From Sporopachydermia quercuum (Eukaryota > Ascomycota > Sporopachydermiomycetes > Sporopachydermiales > Sporopachydermiaceae), in contig BCGN01000010.1 in assembly GCA_001599295.1 (NCBI GenBank), forward strand, positions 124,001 to 188,000: DNA of 64,000 nt, read 5' to 3'. This document shows positions 1-10,898 of this stretch, piece by piece. Made by a program: the position numbers and the translations under genes. Every line of letters begins with the position of its first letter. Position 1 is the first letter of the stretch. The notes under the pieces are model-generated. The model did no database searches and was not told the origin of the DNA. It saw only the letters and a program-made list of their open reading frames with translations.

Positions 1-66
1 CAACTAAATGTAACCACCAGATTTATTCAACCAATTATATACCAAACGCTAAACAAAAACTGCAAT

Positions 67-993
67 TCATCGCGCGACAGGAGCATAACCACCATTTAAC
101 TGACTTGGTCCTGCTGGAGCATACACACTTGCAGTAGGTTCGTATTGCTGATGAATGAACGGTTGCTTTTCTAATTGTATATCTTGCGTGGAGTTGTTGT
201 TCCTACTGGAAGTTGAACCACAGCAGCAAGTGAATAAGAACAAGAAGAAAGATATAAAGTTAGCAACAACAGCAGCAATACCCATGCCAAAGAAGTATCT
301 ATTCAAAGCAATAGTAATACCAAAGTCATCCACGACGTTATTAAACGTATTTCTGATATAAAGAAAAACTCCCAAAGCACCAAAAATTGCAATCGCCAAA
401 AATGCTGATGAGAAGAAAGTAATAAAAGCAGTGCATAAAGAACCCAGTTTTGAGTTGAATGCGCAAAACGATAGAAGTAATTGTATGATTGTCAAAGAAA
501 ACCCAATGATTATTGTAACGAAAATGACTCGACACATACTTCGATACACTGACCAATAGTCATTGATGTCTTGTGGAAGTTCTACAAAATCACTAGCAGT
601 ATCAAGCACATCTTCCGTAGAAACAACGTCATTAGTGATCACTTTCACAGGATCAAAGACGAACATTGCCTCTGGGTCAGAGCAGTAGAAAATGTTATCA
701 CCTTGGCCAGGTGCTGATTTGGAAGTACCATTTCCTTTGCAGTAATTCCATAGTGATGTCGTATAGAAATCTGGTAAACCAAGCGCTTCTAGAGCATCTG
801 CTGTGTCTGGTATTGTGATACCTGGTAGTAGATTTGATAAGTCCGCATTTGCTAAACTTAGTTTCGCCAGATAAACCTTCTCCAGTGGACCTGTAAGACA
901 GCCAACAAAACAAATAACTGACAATATGATGGATGAAAGGGATAAGATAAACGGTATCATTACCCAAAATATCCTACAAGCAGAAGCAGTCAT
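67..993 (-). CDS. SUR7/PalI-family four-helix membrane protein
   Basis: A 308-residue membrane protein with four hydrophobic segments at about residues 10-33, 154-178, 186-212 and 235-257, the topology of the SUR7/PalI family. A large extracellular loop after helix 1 carries the family signature LWNYC at residues 81-85 and a partner cysteine at C104 (IFYCSDPEAMFVFDPV), a pattern typical of fungal Sur7 proteins. A CCCGS cluster follows helix 4, and the cytoplasmic tail is rich in Asn, Gln and Pro. Family members sit in plasma-membrane eisosome (MCC) domains and affect endocytosis, wall integrity or stress response; the exact role here is inferred. A second, divergent member lies about 2.2 kb away on the same strand. 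I see no need for an intron. It is not clearly Rim9/PalI itself. Confidence 0.85.
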   Translation of the reverse strand: MTASACRIFWVMIPFILSLSSIILSVICFVGCLTGPLEKVYLAKLSLANADLSNLLPGITIPDTADALEALGLPDFYTTSLWNYCKGNGTSKSAPGQGDNIFYCSDPEAMFVFDPVKVITNDVVSTEDVLDTASDFVELPQDINDYWSVYRSMCRVIFVTIIIGFSLTIIQLLLSFCAFNSKLGSLCTAFITFFSSAFLAIAIFGALGVFLYIRNTFNNVVDDFGITIALNRYFFGMGIAAVVANFISFFLFLFTCCCGSTSSRNNNSTQDIQLEKQPFIHQQYEPTASVYAPAGPSQLNGGYAPVAR

Positions 994-3148
994 TTTCTTT
1001 ATTGGACGGTTATGATAATAGGTGTGATAATATCGTGATGATACGCTGTTGCCGTAATATTAAAATAGATAATTGTCTAAGGTGAATTTACCTACCAATC
1101 TTTTCACTTTTTCTGCTAGTATGTCGTGTGAGACCACTTGTGCTCTTGCTGTGNAGTACTAACTTGAGCTATAGGTTAAAGCCTTTGGTCTGCTATTTCT
1201 TACTTCCAATCTGATGAAATAATCACTCTTGATGCGTTATGATTGCAATTAAATGAGTTTCAGTAAAGTCTCTCTTGATCTTGTGAACACTTTTCGATAT
1301 AGTCTACTAATTCTCACGGAAATATAACAAATGTTGATTCTTTTTAAATTCCGCCAAACTCAACTACCTTTGTTGTTTTCTTTTTAGTTAAAATATATAT
1401 TTCTCCAAACAAACAACCAGACAAAATTGGAGAATTAGGTGGATGTGATGGTTATTAATATTCCTGTTTTCAGTTCTCACTGTTAAGACGTTTTAGCTTG
1501 GAAAATGAATTTCTAAAATTAAATCGCGTTAAAAATAGGGAAATTGAGCGACGTTTATCCTTAACTTTAATCGCGAGCATACTCACAATTAAAATTAGGC
1601 TATGTAATGAAGAATGAAATGTGCGTACGGCTAAGACCTGCCAATATTAGAGACTGCCTATTAATAGTGCTCTATTTCAAGTTATGGCAGTGAAATGAAG
1701 TGGTAATAATAAACAAGTACTACTGTTTGTCTGCTAAGGAAGGCGCTATATATGAATTATAATGTATTCAATCAAGATGCAACTGGGAACTTGAAGAATG
1801 ATTCACGAAAACCTTAATCTATTGTAAGTTAGGGCGCTTATTCAACTCTACCTGAAAGACAGAGAACAAAAAGAAGAACATGCTTGGTAAAGAAAGCATC
1901 TCGATTGTTTCCTGGTTGTTAAGTCTTTTTCAGTTGTCAAATAAGACTTGATGATCTATAAAACAAAATGGTAGATTCTTAATGGTACAGAATCATGATA
2001 ATGTAATTGCTCCTGAAGAATATGTATCGTTGTTGTTGGTAAGATGAAAATAGGAAGAAGCTGAGAACATCTGAAGTTAAAACAATTGAGTCTCATCATG
2101 TGTCTGAGGGTCTCAGACATATGATGAGATGAGACTCAAGTACACATTTCCGAATTTCGAGGTTGAGAAAAATAAAATCATTCAGGGAGATTGCTACTTA
2201 TCTTTTCAGTTCATGATTTTATTTCAGACACGTTGGTTAATGCTAAATGAAAACAAAAAGGATACTGATGGGTTTACAGCTCTTTTATTGTAGTTAGGTA
2301 TGAAATATGATATATAGCTCATACATACATAAAAAAAAATCTGTTGCATATAAATGAATATTTTGTAAGATTGATCATAGTCCATTGCCAAGGCGATATT
2401 ATTAGAATAATGCAGATCTTGATGGTGNTGATGGTGATTGCAATCAATTGATCATCAGGATTTGTTTGTTAAAACTATTAGCGTTTTTGTACAGTCAGTT
2501 CTGACTCCAAACGATCCCTTTTTAGGCATAAAATAAGTTTCATTTAGACTAAAAACCTGCAGGAACCTCTTGATAGTCAAATCTATTTTTAGTCAGAATG
2601 AAACAATCCCTTACATAACTACAATATGATAATTATGATATAGTTAATGGGTTTGATAGTATATTTCTTTTACATTTAACTCTATCTGTTAGATAGTTAT
2701 TTGATGGGAAAGAATGATTGTTATCGTGATCTCAAATAGGAGTTTATTCCTTTTGCATGAATTGTCATTGGATTAACTCCGGTGAATCGAAATACTAAAA
2801 NAGAAACCATGAGATGAATGTTAATTAATGACAAGCGGATAATTCAATACAATCTATTTATGATATTCAGACTTTTCGGAAAAACAAGTTCTCTGGATTG
2901 TATATAAAAGATTCAAGGAACTAAGGGGTCCGTTATCATATCGTAAATTAGTCAATTGAGTCTCTAATATAACAATCAACTATTGTTACAAGTGGGTATA
3001 TCATAGACATAATGCTGGATACCAGGAAAGATACTACTTTAGATGATTGGANTGGTAAGTAAATCATGTTCGCTTGCATTTTGAATATGATGTTTTGTGT
3101 AGTAAGCTTATTCCTTTCATTTTTCTNCTATTACCATAAACGTCCCAT
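994..3148. other. 2.2-kb intergenic region without a recognised gene
   Basis: AT-rich DNA between the two SUR7-family genes. No open frame here looks coding. It contains the imperfect hairpin at about 2085-2139, described separately, and isolated N bases. It should hold the promoter of the gene ending at 67 and the 3' flank of the gene starting at 4135. Confidence 0.6.
2085..2139. repeat. Imperfect inverted repeat (hairpin)
   Basis: The left arm begins TTGAGTCTCATCA and runs into TGTGTCTGAG. After a 3-base loop (GGT), the right arm is its reverse complement, with one mismatch and about 5 extra bases (ATGAG-type duplication) in the middle of the arm. The stem is roughly 23 bases per arm. It lies far from either flanking gene, so it is not an obvious terminator. 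Confidence 0.7.
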
Positions 3149-4135
3149 TTATCTTATCGATATTTCCTCGATGTCTTCTTTCTGTTCTTCAGTTACAGTC
3201 TTAGGACTCTCTTGTTTATTGATTGGATCATACTTCGTATTATACTCCAAAAGATACACTCCTGCGGTTCCAACTGCATCAATAATCATCATTATACAAG
3301 CAGCAAGTAGCATTGCTTGGGTAGAACCTCCAGACTGAGAAATAATTCCATAATCAATATATGTAGTGTCCACAATAGCCTGTACGTTGGTCATGAACCT
3401 CAAATAAAATATAACCCCAACAACAATCAGTGCGGCAGAAGAAGTAACGAAAAATGATCCCATGACCATAATAAGTTTGTATTTAGGGGTTCGATGGTCA
3501 TTGAATTTGAAATGACCTAACTCAAAAAACACTAAACTTACGGCAGCACACACAGCTCCGCATATCAATGGTATCTTGACAGCGTAAGCATATAAATGAG
3601 CTGATAGCTGTACATCAGCATAAGGATTGGCAGCGGTCTCAATGATAAGAAGACCCAGTGAAGGCTCTGGCATGATAGCAGAAGCATTGAACATATAGGA
3701 AATTGAAGGTGAACTACAAGTAATCCACTCAATATCCAGCCCGGAGACGTCAGTTTTCTTAGCTGCAGCAGATTTGGTTTGAGAACGTTTATCCTTTAAT
3801 TTACCAGCGCAATAATTCCATAACCCTGATATAATGAAATCAACACTTCTTTCTAATTTGAGATCACAATAGTCACCCAATAATTTGATCTCTGCTTGAC
3901 TTATTCCCATTCCATTTTGAATAATAACACGATTATCCTGCTTGTTTCTAGCTAATGACAGTAGGCCTTCTGCTGAGTTAGGATTCACTATATTCATAGT
4001 TACGGTCGCGGCAGATGCCAATTGAGGATTGCCAGATTTTGGTATCACTGCTACTAAAGAGCAGATTATGAGTATGATGCTAATGATTGGCAGCAACCAT
4101 TCCAAGATCCGACGTACGCTGGTTAGTTTCGCCAT
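3149..4135 (-). CDS. Second, divergent SUR7/PalI-family membrane protein
   Basis: A 328-residue protein with four hydrophobic segments at about residues 13-32, 184-206, 220-247 and 273-297. The first loop carries GLWNYC (LWNYC at residues 105-109) and a downstream cysteine at C140, the same loop signature as the neighbour at 67-993. The rest of the sequence is quite different: it has a Lys/Arg-rich stretch in the loop (KLKDKRSQTK) and an acidic tail ending EEQKEDIEEISIR. I read it as a diverged family member, perhaps an old tandem copy of its neighbour. Such proteins act at plasma-membrane domains; the specific function is unknown. The gene is divergent from IES6 across a 763-base gap. Confidence 0.75.
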   Translation of the reverse strand: MAKLTSVRRILEWLLPIISIILIICSLVAVIPKSGNPQLASAATVTMNIVNPNSAEGLLSLARNKQDNRVIIQNGMGISQAEIKLLGDYCDLKLERSVDFIISGLWNYCAGKLKDKRSQTKSAAAKKTDVSGLDIEWITCSSPSISYMFNASAIMPEPSLGLLIIETAANPYADVQLSAHLYAYAVKIPLICGAVCAAVSLVFFELGHFKFNDHRTPKYKLIMVMGSFFVTSSAALIVVGVIFYLRFMTNVQAIVDTTYIDYGIISQSGGSTQAMLLAACIMMIIDAVGTAGVYLLEYNTKYDPINKQESPKTVTEEQKEDIEEISIR

Positions 4136-4898
4136 TATGATTCAAGTCACCCTAGAGTTATAAGTGGTTCAGTGTCGTCTTCTTCTTATCTTAACTGTCA
4201 GTTTGACTATAAGACTTTCCGCCCCATAATTTATGGCATTAGCTTGAGAAATACGAACTTCCATTTATGTGTGAATTGCTATCATTCTATGCAATCGTTA
4301 TCGAGTGGTTTATGAAAACGTGAAAGCACTTCAATACCAACGAAAAACGTATCGGTATATACAGCCAACAGCTAATGGTGAAATTCTACAGTACGACGTC
4401 TAATCTTGTAAGAAAGTGCTTTTTAATCAGAAGAAGAAACAAAAGAGCGATAAGAAGGAAACGACATTTTAGATAATCNCTTACAATATGAAAAAAAGGT
4501 AAATGACCTCTCAGAATGTACCATAGTCGACAGGAAACTTCAAGTATAGTTTAGGTTAGTAGTAAGGTTTAGAATAACTCTAGTTGAAACTAGGTGTCCT
4601 AAATCAGGATCTATGAACTAATTTGGTGGATCAAAATACAGAACTAAAGTGCCTTTTAATCGTCGTTGACCTCAGAAAAATGAAGAATGAATATCTCTCT
4701 AAATAAAGTGAACTACTGAGCAATTGATTTTTTGGGCTATTGGGTTCATTATATTCCAAGAGGAAAGCAATTTTAANGAAAGTCAATGGAATGTGTTGCC
4801 TTCCAAGGTAGATTTTGAATGTAAGATTGAGGGTTAGTTAGAGATTAATCTACAAAACTACTGAATCAGTCTATAGCTGCTACTCCAAAATTCAAAGA
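4136..4898. promoter_or_regulatory. Divergent promoter region, SUR7-like gene and IES6
   Basis: A 763-base spacer between two start codons facing away from each other, so it must hold both promoters. I see AT-rich tracts but no regulatory motif I would assign. Confidence 0.4.
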
Positions 4899-5417
4899 AT
4901 GTCACGATCAAGAGAAGAATCTGATTTGATATTCAAAGCTGATTTTTCAAATGAGCCAAGAATTTTCAAATCGTCGAGATGGAGATCCCCAAACAGAAGA
5001 TATAAGTCTGTGAGGCAGCTGTTCTCAGAAGAACAGAAACGCCTTAATGTCGTTGATTCTGAAAGTGAGATCCTAAGACGAGGAGGAGATCCAACAGATG
5101 CAAAACATTTTGAGCATTTGAATGCCAGACAAAAGAAAGATATGCAGGCCCCAGAAGGTTCGTTAGATAGGAAAGCTACAGGAAATTATTTGAAGAAGAA
5201 CTCTGAAAGAATNTCATACTTCACATATAACGCACCTCCATCAGTCAGACCTAGAAAATGGTACTGTGATATCACAGGGCTTCCTGGTCGCTATAAGGCC
5301 CCAGGTTCTGGTCTAAGGTACTATAATATGGAAGTTTATGATGTGATAAAGAACATGGCACCTGGAGTGGATCAAAAGTATCTAGAACTACGGAATGCTA
5401 ATTTGGTACTACGGTAA
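4899..5417 (+). CDS. IES6: INO80 chromatin-remodelling complex subunit Ies6
   Basis: A 172-residue basic protein, close in length to S. cerevisiae Ies6. The C-terminal half is a clear YL1-C domain: it contains RPRKWYCDITGLPGRYK followed by SGLRYYNMEVYDVIK. This CDITG...GLRYYN pattern is diagnostic for Ies6 and the related Swc2/YL1 proteins; the short length and N-terminal region fit Ies6. In the INO80 complex Ies6 partners Arp5 and is needed for nucleosome sliding and genome stability in the nucleus. One N (ATN codon) leaves residue 105 or so unknown. The gene converges with the TRAPP subunit gene. No intron is needed. Confidence 0.93.
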   Translation: MSRSREESDLIFKADFSNEPRIFKSSRWRSPNRRYKSVRQLFSEEQKRLNVVDSESEILRRGGDPTDAKHFEHLNARQKKDMQAPEGSLDRKATGNYLKKNSERXSYFTYNAPPSVRPRKWYCDITGLPGRYKAPGSGLRYYNMEVYDVIKNMAPGVDQKYLELRNANLVLR

Positions 5418-5729
5418 ACATGGCAAACATGGCAATTGTTTATCATTTGATATACTATATGTGGAATATAACCAGAGGCCCAGTTTTGTGGGAGTTGAGA
5501 GATTTCTGCTCAGAAGTTTATAGTGTAAACTTTCCAGATAGTGTGGGATCGAATCGCCATGTATTCATGAGTTGAGTACAACATTTGGAGGCGCAACATT
5601 TTTTAACGCAACAATTCATAGTTTCATGTAGAAGAGACTTGAATCTAATAATCAATAATCAGATCAACTTTGTATAATAATATTTCTTCATAATGCTNAC
5701 TTACTATTTGGTGTATATCTAACTCTCCT
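5418..5729. other. Convergent 3' spacer
   Basis: A 312-base spacer between the 3' ends of IES6 and the TRAPP subunit gene. It is AT-rich and probably holds both poly(A) regions. I see nothing else. Confidence 0.5.
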
Positions 5730-6348
5730 TTATTTCCCATTCCATTTACTCACTATATCACTTATATGCTTATCGAACTTCTTATTATTCACTATTCCTT
5801 TTTCATCCACAGTCTGGAACGGATTGCAAGTCAGTTTCAAATAAGCCTGTAGTACTGATTTGAATACCACTCCCAGATCATCAGTTGCTATCTCCTTCAT
5901 TGCTGTTCCTATCACTATTTTTATACCCGAGTTCTTGACCATTCCATATACTGAGACACCATCCATGATGAATAACAATGCATACTCGCCAACAGAGGGA
6001 TCCCCAAGCCATCTTCCTGATTCAAATGAGTCTAGAGCCATATGTGATAGAAAATTGTATTTCAACATCGCATTACTGGTTTCATTCAACATAGAGTCTG
6101 AGTCGTATAGACCAGACTGTGATGTTTGAGTAACTTTGATCAGTCTGTCTGAATCATTAAAAGATTGAATATAAAGCGGTCTATTCTGTATAATAGTTAG
6201 TCATAAGCATCAACTGCCAGTAGTAGTAGGAGTGATCATGATCTATCTCTATTATTGTGCATGATCAATACTATAGTACTGATCTACATGGTATACATAC
6301 ATCTCGACTTATCAGAGACACGAAAAAAATTGGAGTTTCTTGTGGCAT
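5730..6348 (-). CDS. TCA17: TRAPP complex subunit, Tca17/TRAPPC2L type (2 exons)
   Basis: Two exons, 6348-6301 and 6185-5730, give about 167 residues. Exon 1 encodes MPQETPIFFVSLISRD and ends at GTATGT. Exon 2 follows GACTAAC...ACAG and opens with NRPLYIQSF. The junction reads like the start of human TRAPPC2L (AVIAKENYPLYIRS). The rest keeps sedlin-fold landmarks: HMALDSFE, a YGMVKNSGIKIVI strand pair, and LKLTCNPFQ near the end. TRAPP is a tethering and Rab-exchange complex at the Golgi; Tca17 helps assemble TRAPPII. The longest single frame starts inside exon 2 and misses the first strand. The 115-base intron carries the small palindrome TACTATAGTA. TRAPPC2/Trs20 is the main alternative, but CNPF favours TRAPPC2L/Tca17. 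Confidence 0.85.
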
Positions 6349-7247
6349 GCTGATATATGGAATTAATTTATCTGTTTGGTGAGGGTCTAATTCGGATAGG
6401 TATTCTTGGTTAATTTTAATATAACTTGACTGTATATGAGTCTATAGGAATCGGTAGTACTGAAAGCTCACAGAACATTTGAATAACGGAGCTGATCAAT
6501 GGCTGGCTGAATATATGATGTTTTCACAAGAAGATAAAAAAAAAACTATTTAACGTCAATCAGCACTTTGCTCTATTATTATAAGAGCGGGAACAATTAG
6601 AAAACAGTTGATTTCCAGAATACCATTAAATAAAGATGAATATGAATAGGCTGGTTGTAAGAAACGGCTATTGTCAATTCATAGAGAACACAGAGAAAAG
6701 CTTTCATAAGTCCATAACTATATCTGATTTGGGACATCAGTAATCAAGATCTGACCTTTGATAGGAAGGTAAAAATGAATAATATGAGTTATGAAATAGT
6801 CAAAACCATTAATTAATAAACATCATGTAGAAAAATAGTAATATGATGAATCATGATAGTCATGGGATTGCTGTTGAAGTTCAAGTTCATATCAGTTTTG
6901 GAAGGTTCTTTATAGTTTTACCCGGGAATTGTAGATACTATAGTGTTAGCACGTACGGTTTATGGAGATACAATGAATGATAGTTGGATGGATAACAATA
7001 ACGAGATCATAATTCTACGTAGTTGTTTATTCGTTTCAACAATCCAAGGCTGGCAAGAAACAAAAGTAGACTTAGACATCATTATTGAGTTCTCGTTCGT
7101 TGAACCTGCAAAAAGTAAGGTCTCTGGCACTAGCTGCGATAGAAGTATTATCAATTCAACTCACTACTACTATAACATAGGGATTCAAACAAATATTGGA
7201 ACAAGAAGTCCAGAATGAATAATATAAGTGTTCTATTAAAAATTCTC
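6349..7247. other. Intergenic region, no recognised gene
   Basis: A 0.9-kb AT-rich region between TCA17 and UBC12 (same strand). Short open frames at 6943-7218 and on the opposite strand show no family resemblance. It should hold the TCA17 promoter. Confidence 0.5.
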
Positions 7248-7962
7248 CTACTTCAGGATGTAGTCATATTTCTCTGATCCAACAACTCCGCCATTCATCG
7301 ACCTTTCAACATTTCGTCTAAATAAATCCTTATTTCGATGTAGATTCTCAGCAGCATCTTTATTCAAGGGATCATTCGAATTGGGCTCTAAAAATAAGTA
7401 TTGAAGTCCAATAAGAACAGAATTAATATTTAACACTGGTCTCCAATCTTCTCGCAAAATGTTCAAGCATACTTTTCCTTCTAAATCAATATTGGGATGA
7501 TAAATCTTCTGTAGGCATTTCACCTTTGGTGGCTCATGAGGAAAATTATCATTTATAGAAGCAGAAAAACGGAAATGACCTGATTTATAGTATCCTTCAT
7601 CAGGTTTGATTAAAATATTGAAATGCATTATATCATCTTTGTCGGGGAAGGTAACTTCCATAGTAGGTGGAATAGATAGTTCGGAGATGTCCTTTTGGGC
7701 TCTCAGTTGTGCTGCTGTCACTTTTTTAGAGTCAGAAGATGCACTCTTCTCTGCTTGTTCTTTTTTCAATGAAAGAATTTTAAGCTGAAGTAAACGTTAG
7801 TCCTCAATTGAATCTCTAATAGCAATATTTCAGTATTAATACATCAAGATTTTCATTTGAATTACGACATGGCGCTCCAGTGGAAAAGTAACAATTCTAT
7901 CCTGTATTAAAGGACACCACAGTAATCCCACGAATCCCATGCTAGATCTTTCGACTCACCAT
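7248..7962 (-). CDS. UBC12: NEDD8 (Rub1)-conjugating enzyme Ubc12 (2 exons, first exon = ATG only)
   Basis: An E2 fold with the Ubc12 hallmarks [30 protein letters not shown], with the catalytic cysteine at about C107, and [16 protein letters not shown]. It takes NEDD8/Rub1 from the Ula1-Uba3 E1 and, with Dcn1, passes it to cullins. The frame continues upstream to CTTAAAATTCTT, directly after a CTAAC...TTCAG acceptor, so exon 2 is 7784-7248. No start codon exists in exon 2 near the N-terminus, so exon 1 must be a bare ATG, giving [11 protein letters not shown], which matches the basic N-terminal peptide of Ubc12 that docks on E1 and Dcn1. Two donors qualify: ATG|GTGAGT (ATG at 7962-7960) and ATG|GTATGC (7987-7985). 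Both give the same 179-residue protein. S. cerevisiae UBC12 also has a 5' intron. Confidence 0.93.
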
Positions 7963-7987
7963 CAAGAAATCAAATTTGGCATACCAT

Positions 7988-9878
7988 TATTAAACCAACT
8001 ATTTTAGCTACGCTACAATCAATAACCAAGCTGTTGTAGCCAACAACTATGCCAACCAAGAACTGCTACTATGCACTTATTGCTTGTCCCGCAATATAAG
8101 TACCTTGATCTTCTCATTCCTTCCTCTTTTTGTTTTATTTGGTGCTTTTCTTACGATTGTGACGGAGCCTGTAATAAATGATTATATCATCATTTATTCA
8201 TGATAAGTGTAAAGCATTATGTCAAGATATAGAAAAAGCAAGCAATTCATAACCAGAACCTATTAGCGAAAGCTCAATAATATTTTCATTAACTTTGAGT
8301 AACTCTCCAGTTAATTGATTAGGGAAAATATTCTAGTAGATTCACAAGGTGTTTTATCGATTATATAATCTGTCTTATCGCTTGTCTTCTATCATTCTTT
8401 CCCTCAAGGTCATCGTCACACCGAGGAATAAAGGGAACTTATCGGGCTAAGGTTTCTTGTGCTAAATTGAACTTACTACCACAGTGCCTGTACGAAGGGA
8501 AGGGTCTTCGTAATGACAATGAATATAGGGATAAGAGCATTAGAATATTTCTTTGATTAGTACTGAAAATGACAACATTTGGCTGTCTCATTTACATATA
8601 AGACCCTAGACAACATAATTTACTCCCTATTGAAATGTAAATTTCATTGTTAATAGTATAATTGTAGCTTTCTTTTTGCAAATTCTATCGTAAATCCTCC
8701 CTAACATAGGAAGGAGTTTTACTGCTTTTAAATGTACTGTTTACATATGTAGTCAAATAACCGTTGAGTTTAAGAAATAAAGTTTAGAGGATATTCCTTT
8801 CTTCCTATTTTTGCCGATCTGGGTCCTCTTCTTGAAAGAAGTCGAATTAAGACATAATTCTATGGCTAGGAATGTCAAAACTAGGGTAAATTTAATAAAA
8901 TCTGAACACCCTCACCGATTTTTCTTTTTATCAAGCCCATAAGCGGCTTTTAGGTTCATCAAAGAGAATATTAGCAAATGCCGGAAAGTTTTCTGAACTG
9001 GAGGGAATGATTTCCGTAATTCTTCCCCTTTGGGCTTGTGTCGTGCGAGCAGTATGGCAGTAACATTTCCTTCCAAAAAAAGTATCAATTACAATCGAAA
9101 AAATCTATTACAATTGCTATATATCAAAATAGATCTCAGAAGCTCATTAATATAATCTCTTCAAAAAAATCTGCTCCCATAATTCTACAGTACTCTCCTT
9201 CTACCTTATATTCTTCAGCCTATCTCCCAAACTTTATCGCTCATATTATTTCCGATTCACAAGCAAGAAAGCTTATTTTGTTTAGGTTTTGGAGAGGGCT
9301 TCATTCCGGTTCTCCAGTTAAGAAAAACTTTCTGGATTTAATCCATAAATGTAAAGAAAAATTCAGGGTTTCTCTCCATATTTTGTAGATCTGGGGAAGA
9401 AAACACAAGATGTAGAATAATTATTACGCGTTTGCATTGAAAGAATATTGATTGCATTGTTTCTTATAGACATATAAGTAGATCTTAGATACTTCTTGAT
9501 CTAGAAATAAGAGAATACCTAGCTGTAGTCAATTTGTTTTTGCTCTAGAATTGTTGTGTTTCCATCGTGTTCATTATTATCCTAACAGTGTCAGTTGATT
9601 GAAGATTAGTTTGGTATTTGGCGATTTTGTTATTATCTCATGTCGAAGAATGAGTCTTTTTGTATAATTGAGATTTATTTTAATTACAGGGAAGTTAGAG
9701 AAGTTGCGGTTTATAACTAAAGTTAGAAAGGTAGAGGATTGATCTCAAGGCATTTCAATATTAGTGTCAAAGAGCATATATCGCATCATCAAAGCACCAA
9801 GGACCAAATCCTTATAGCAATTTAAAACATTGAACATTGAATAAGAGTAATATTCAAATTATGCATACACAGAACTAA
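7988..9878. promoter_or_regulatory. Long divergent spacer, UBC12 and mitochondrial carrier
   Basis: A 1.9-kb region between divergent start codons. It contains a 116-codon open frame at 9038-9388 (plus strand) that is rich in Ser, Lys and Ile and has no family resemblance; I do not call it a gene. An ACGCGT (MCB-like) hexamer lies near 9425, about 450 bases before the carrier start. I see no tRNA or mobile element. Confidence 0.45.
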
Positions 9879-10898
9879 ATGGGGACGAATATAAGAGATA
9901 GAGTCGTTATGGCAGAAATAGAACCTATAGACACAACTCAGAGCCAGCTAATACAGCTAGAAAGCTCCACATTCAGGAGGAAGTTGGCGGAACCAACCAT
10001 ATCATCTTTTATAGCTGGTGGCTTTGCTGGTGCTATATCGAGAACAGTTGTTTCTCCTTTTGAAAGAATGAAAATTTTATTTCAAGTTCAAGGGCCAGGT
10101 TCAGCAGCTTATTCAGGGGTTTGGCCTACTCTAAAAAAGATGTACATTGAAGAAGGTTGGCCTGGTATGTTCAGAGGAAATGGGTCTAATTGCATTAGAA
10201 TCATACCATACTCAGCTGTTCAATTCGCAACTTATTCTATAATGAAAACTCATTTATTAAATCCAGGCGAGAAAGAATTAGATACCATTAGACGTCTACT
10301 TGCAGGAGGAATAGCTGGCGTGACATGTTGCTTTGCAACATATCCTTTGGATTTAGTCAGAACTAGATTATCAATCCAAACAGCATCATTATCAAATATG
10401 CATACAGTTAGAAAGCCACCAGGTTTGTGGACCCTTATGGGTCAAATTTACCGTACAGAAGGTGGAATAATAGGACTGTATAAAGGGCTGATACCAACTA
10501 CATTAGGTGTTGCTCCTTACGTTGCATTAAATTTTGCGGCATATGAATACATCAAAGAGTTTTCAAAGCTAGGTGATTCAACAAGAGAAGTATCAAATTT
10601 GGAGAAACTTTTATACGGCGGAATATCAGGAGGTATCGCTCAAACATTAACATATCCATTTGATTTGCTTCGTCGAAGATTCCAAGTACTTCATATGGGT
10701 GCAGCTGCTGGCAGACAAGGAGAATTAGGATTCCATTATAGAGGCACGTTACATGCTCTGAAATGTATTTTCCGGGATGAGGGTTTGAAAGGAGCGTATA
10801 AAGGTTTAAGTGCCAATTTGCTCAAGGTGATTCCAGCTATGGCCAGTAGTTGGCTGAGTTTTGAACTAATTAAAGATTTCCTAACAAACTTGGACTAG
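9879..10898 (+). CDS. YPR011C: Mitochondrial carrier, YPR011C type (APS/PAPS transporter family)
   Basis: A 339-residue mitochondrial solute carrier made of three repeats. Each has the carrier motif: SPFERMK, YPLDLVRTR and YPFDLLRRR. The strings SRTVVSPFERMKIL, FRGNGSNCIRIIPYSAVQF, RTRLSIQTASL, GVAPYVALNFAAYE and QTLTYPFDLLRRRFQVL track S. cerevisiae YPR011C almost throughout. That protein transports adenosine 5'-phosphosulfate and PAPS across the inner membrane and links to methionine metabolism and heat tolerance. Translation could start at 9879 or at the second ATG at 9909 (MAEIEPID); the second matches the usual length better. The highly conserved leucine of GLYKG is encoded by CTG, which argues against a CUG-Ser code. 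No intron. Confidence 0.92.
   Translation: MGTNIRDRVVMAEIEPIDTTQSQLIQLESSTFRRKLAEPTISSFIAGGFAGAISRTVVSPFERMKILFQVQGPGSAAYSGVWPTLKKMYIEEGWPGMFRGNGSNCIRIIPYSAVQFATYSIMKTHLLNPGEKELDTIRRLLAGGIAGVTCCFATYPLDLVRTRLSIQTASLSNMHTVRKPPGLWTLMGQIYRTEGGIIGLYKGLIPTTLGVAPYVALNFAAYEYIKEFSKLGDSTREVSNLEKLLYGGISGGIAQTLTYPFDLLRRRFQVLHMGAAAGRQGELGFHYRGTLHALKCIFRDEGLKGAYKGLSANLLKVIPAMASSWLSFELIKDFLTNLD

Noticed and set aside
9038-9388. 116-codon intergenic frame
   Set aside because: Low-complexity Ser/Lys/Ile content, no family, no splice or conservation support. It may be random in AT-rich DNA.
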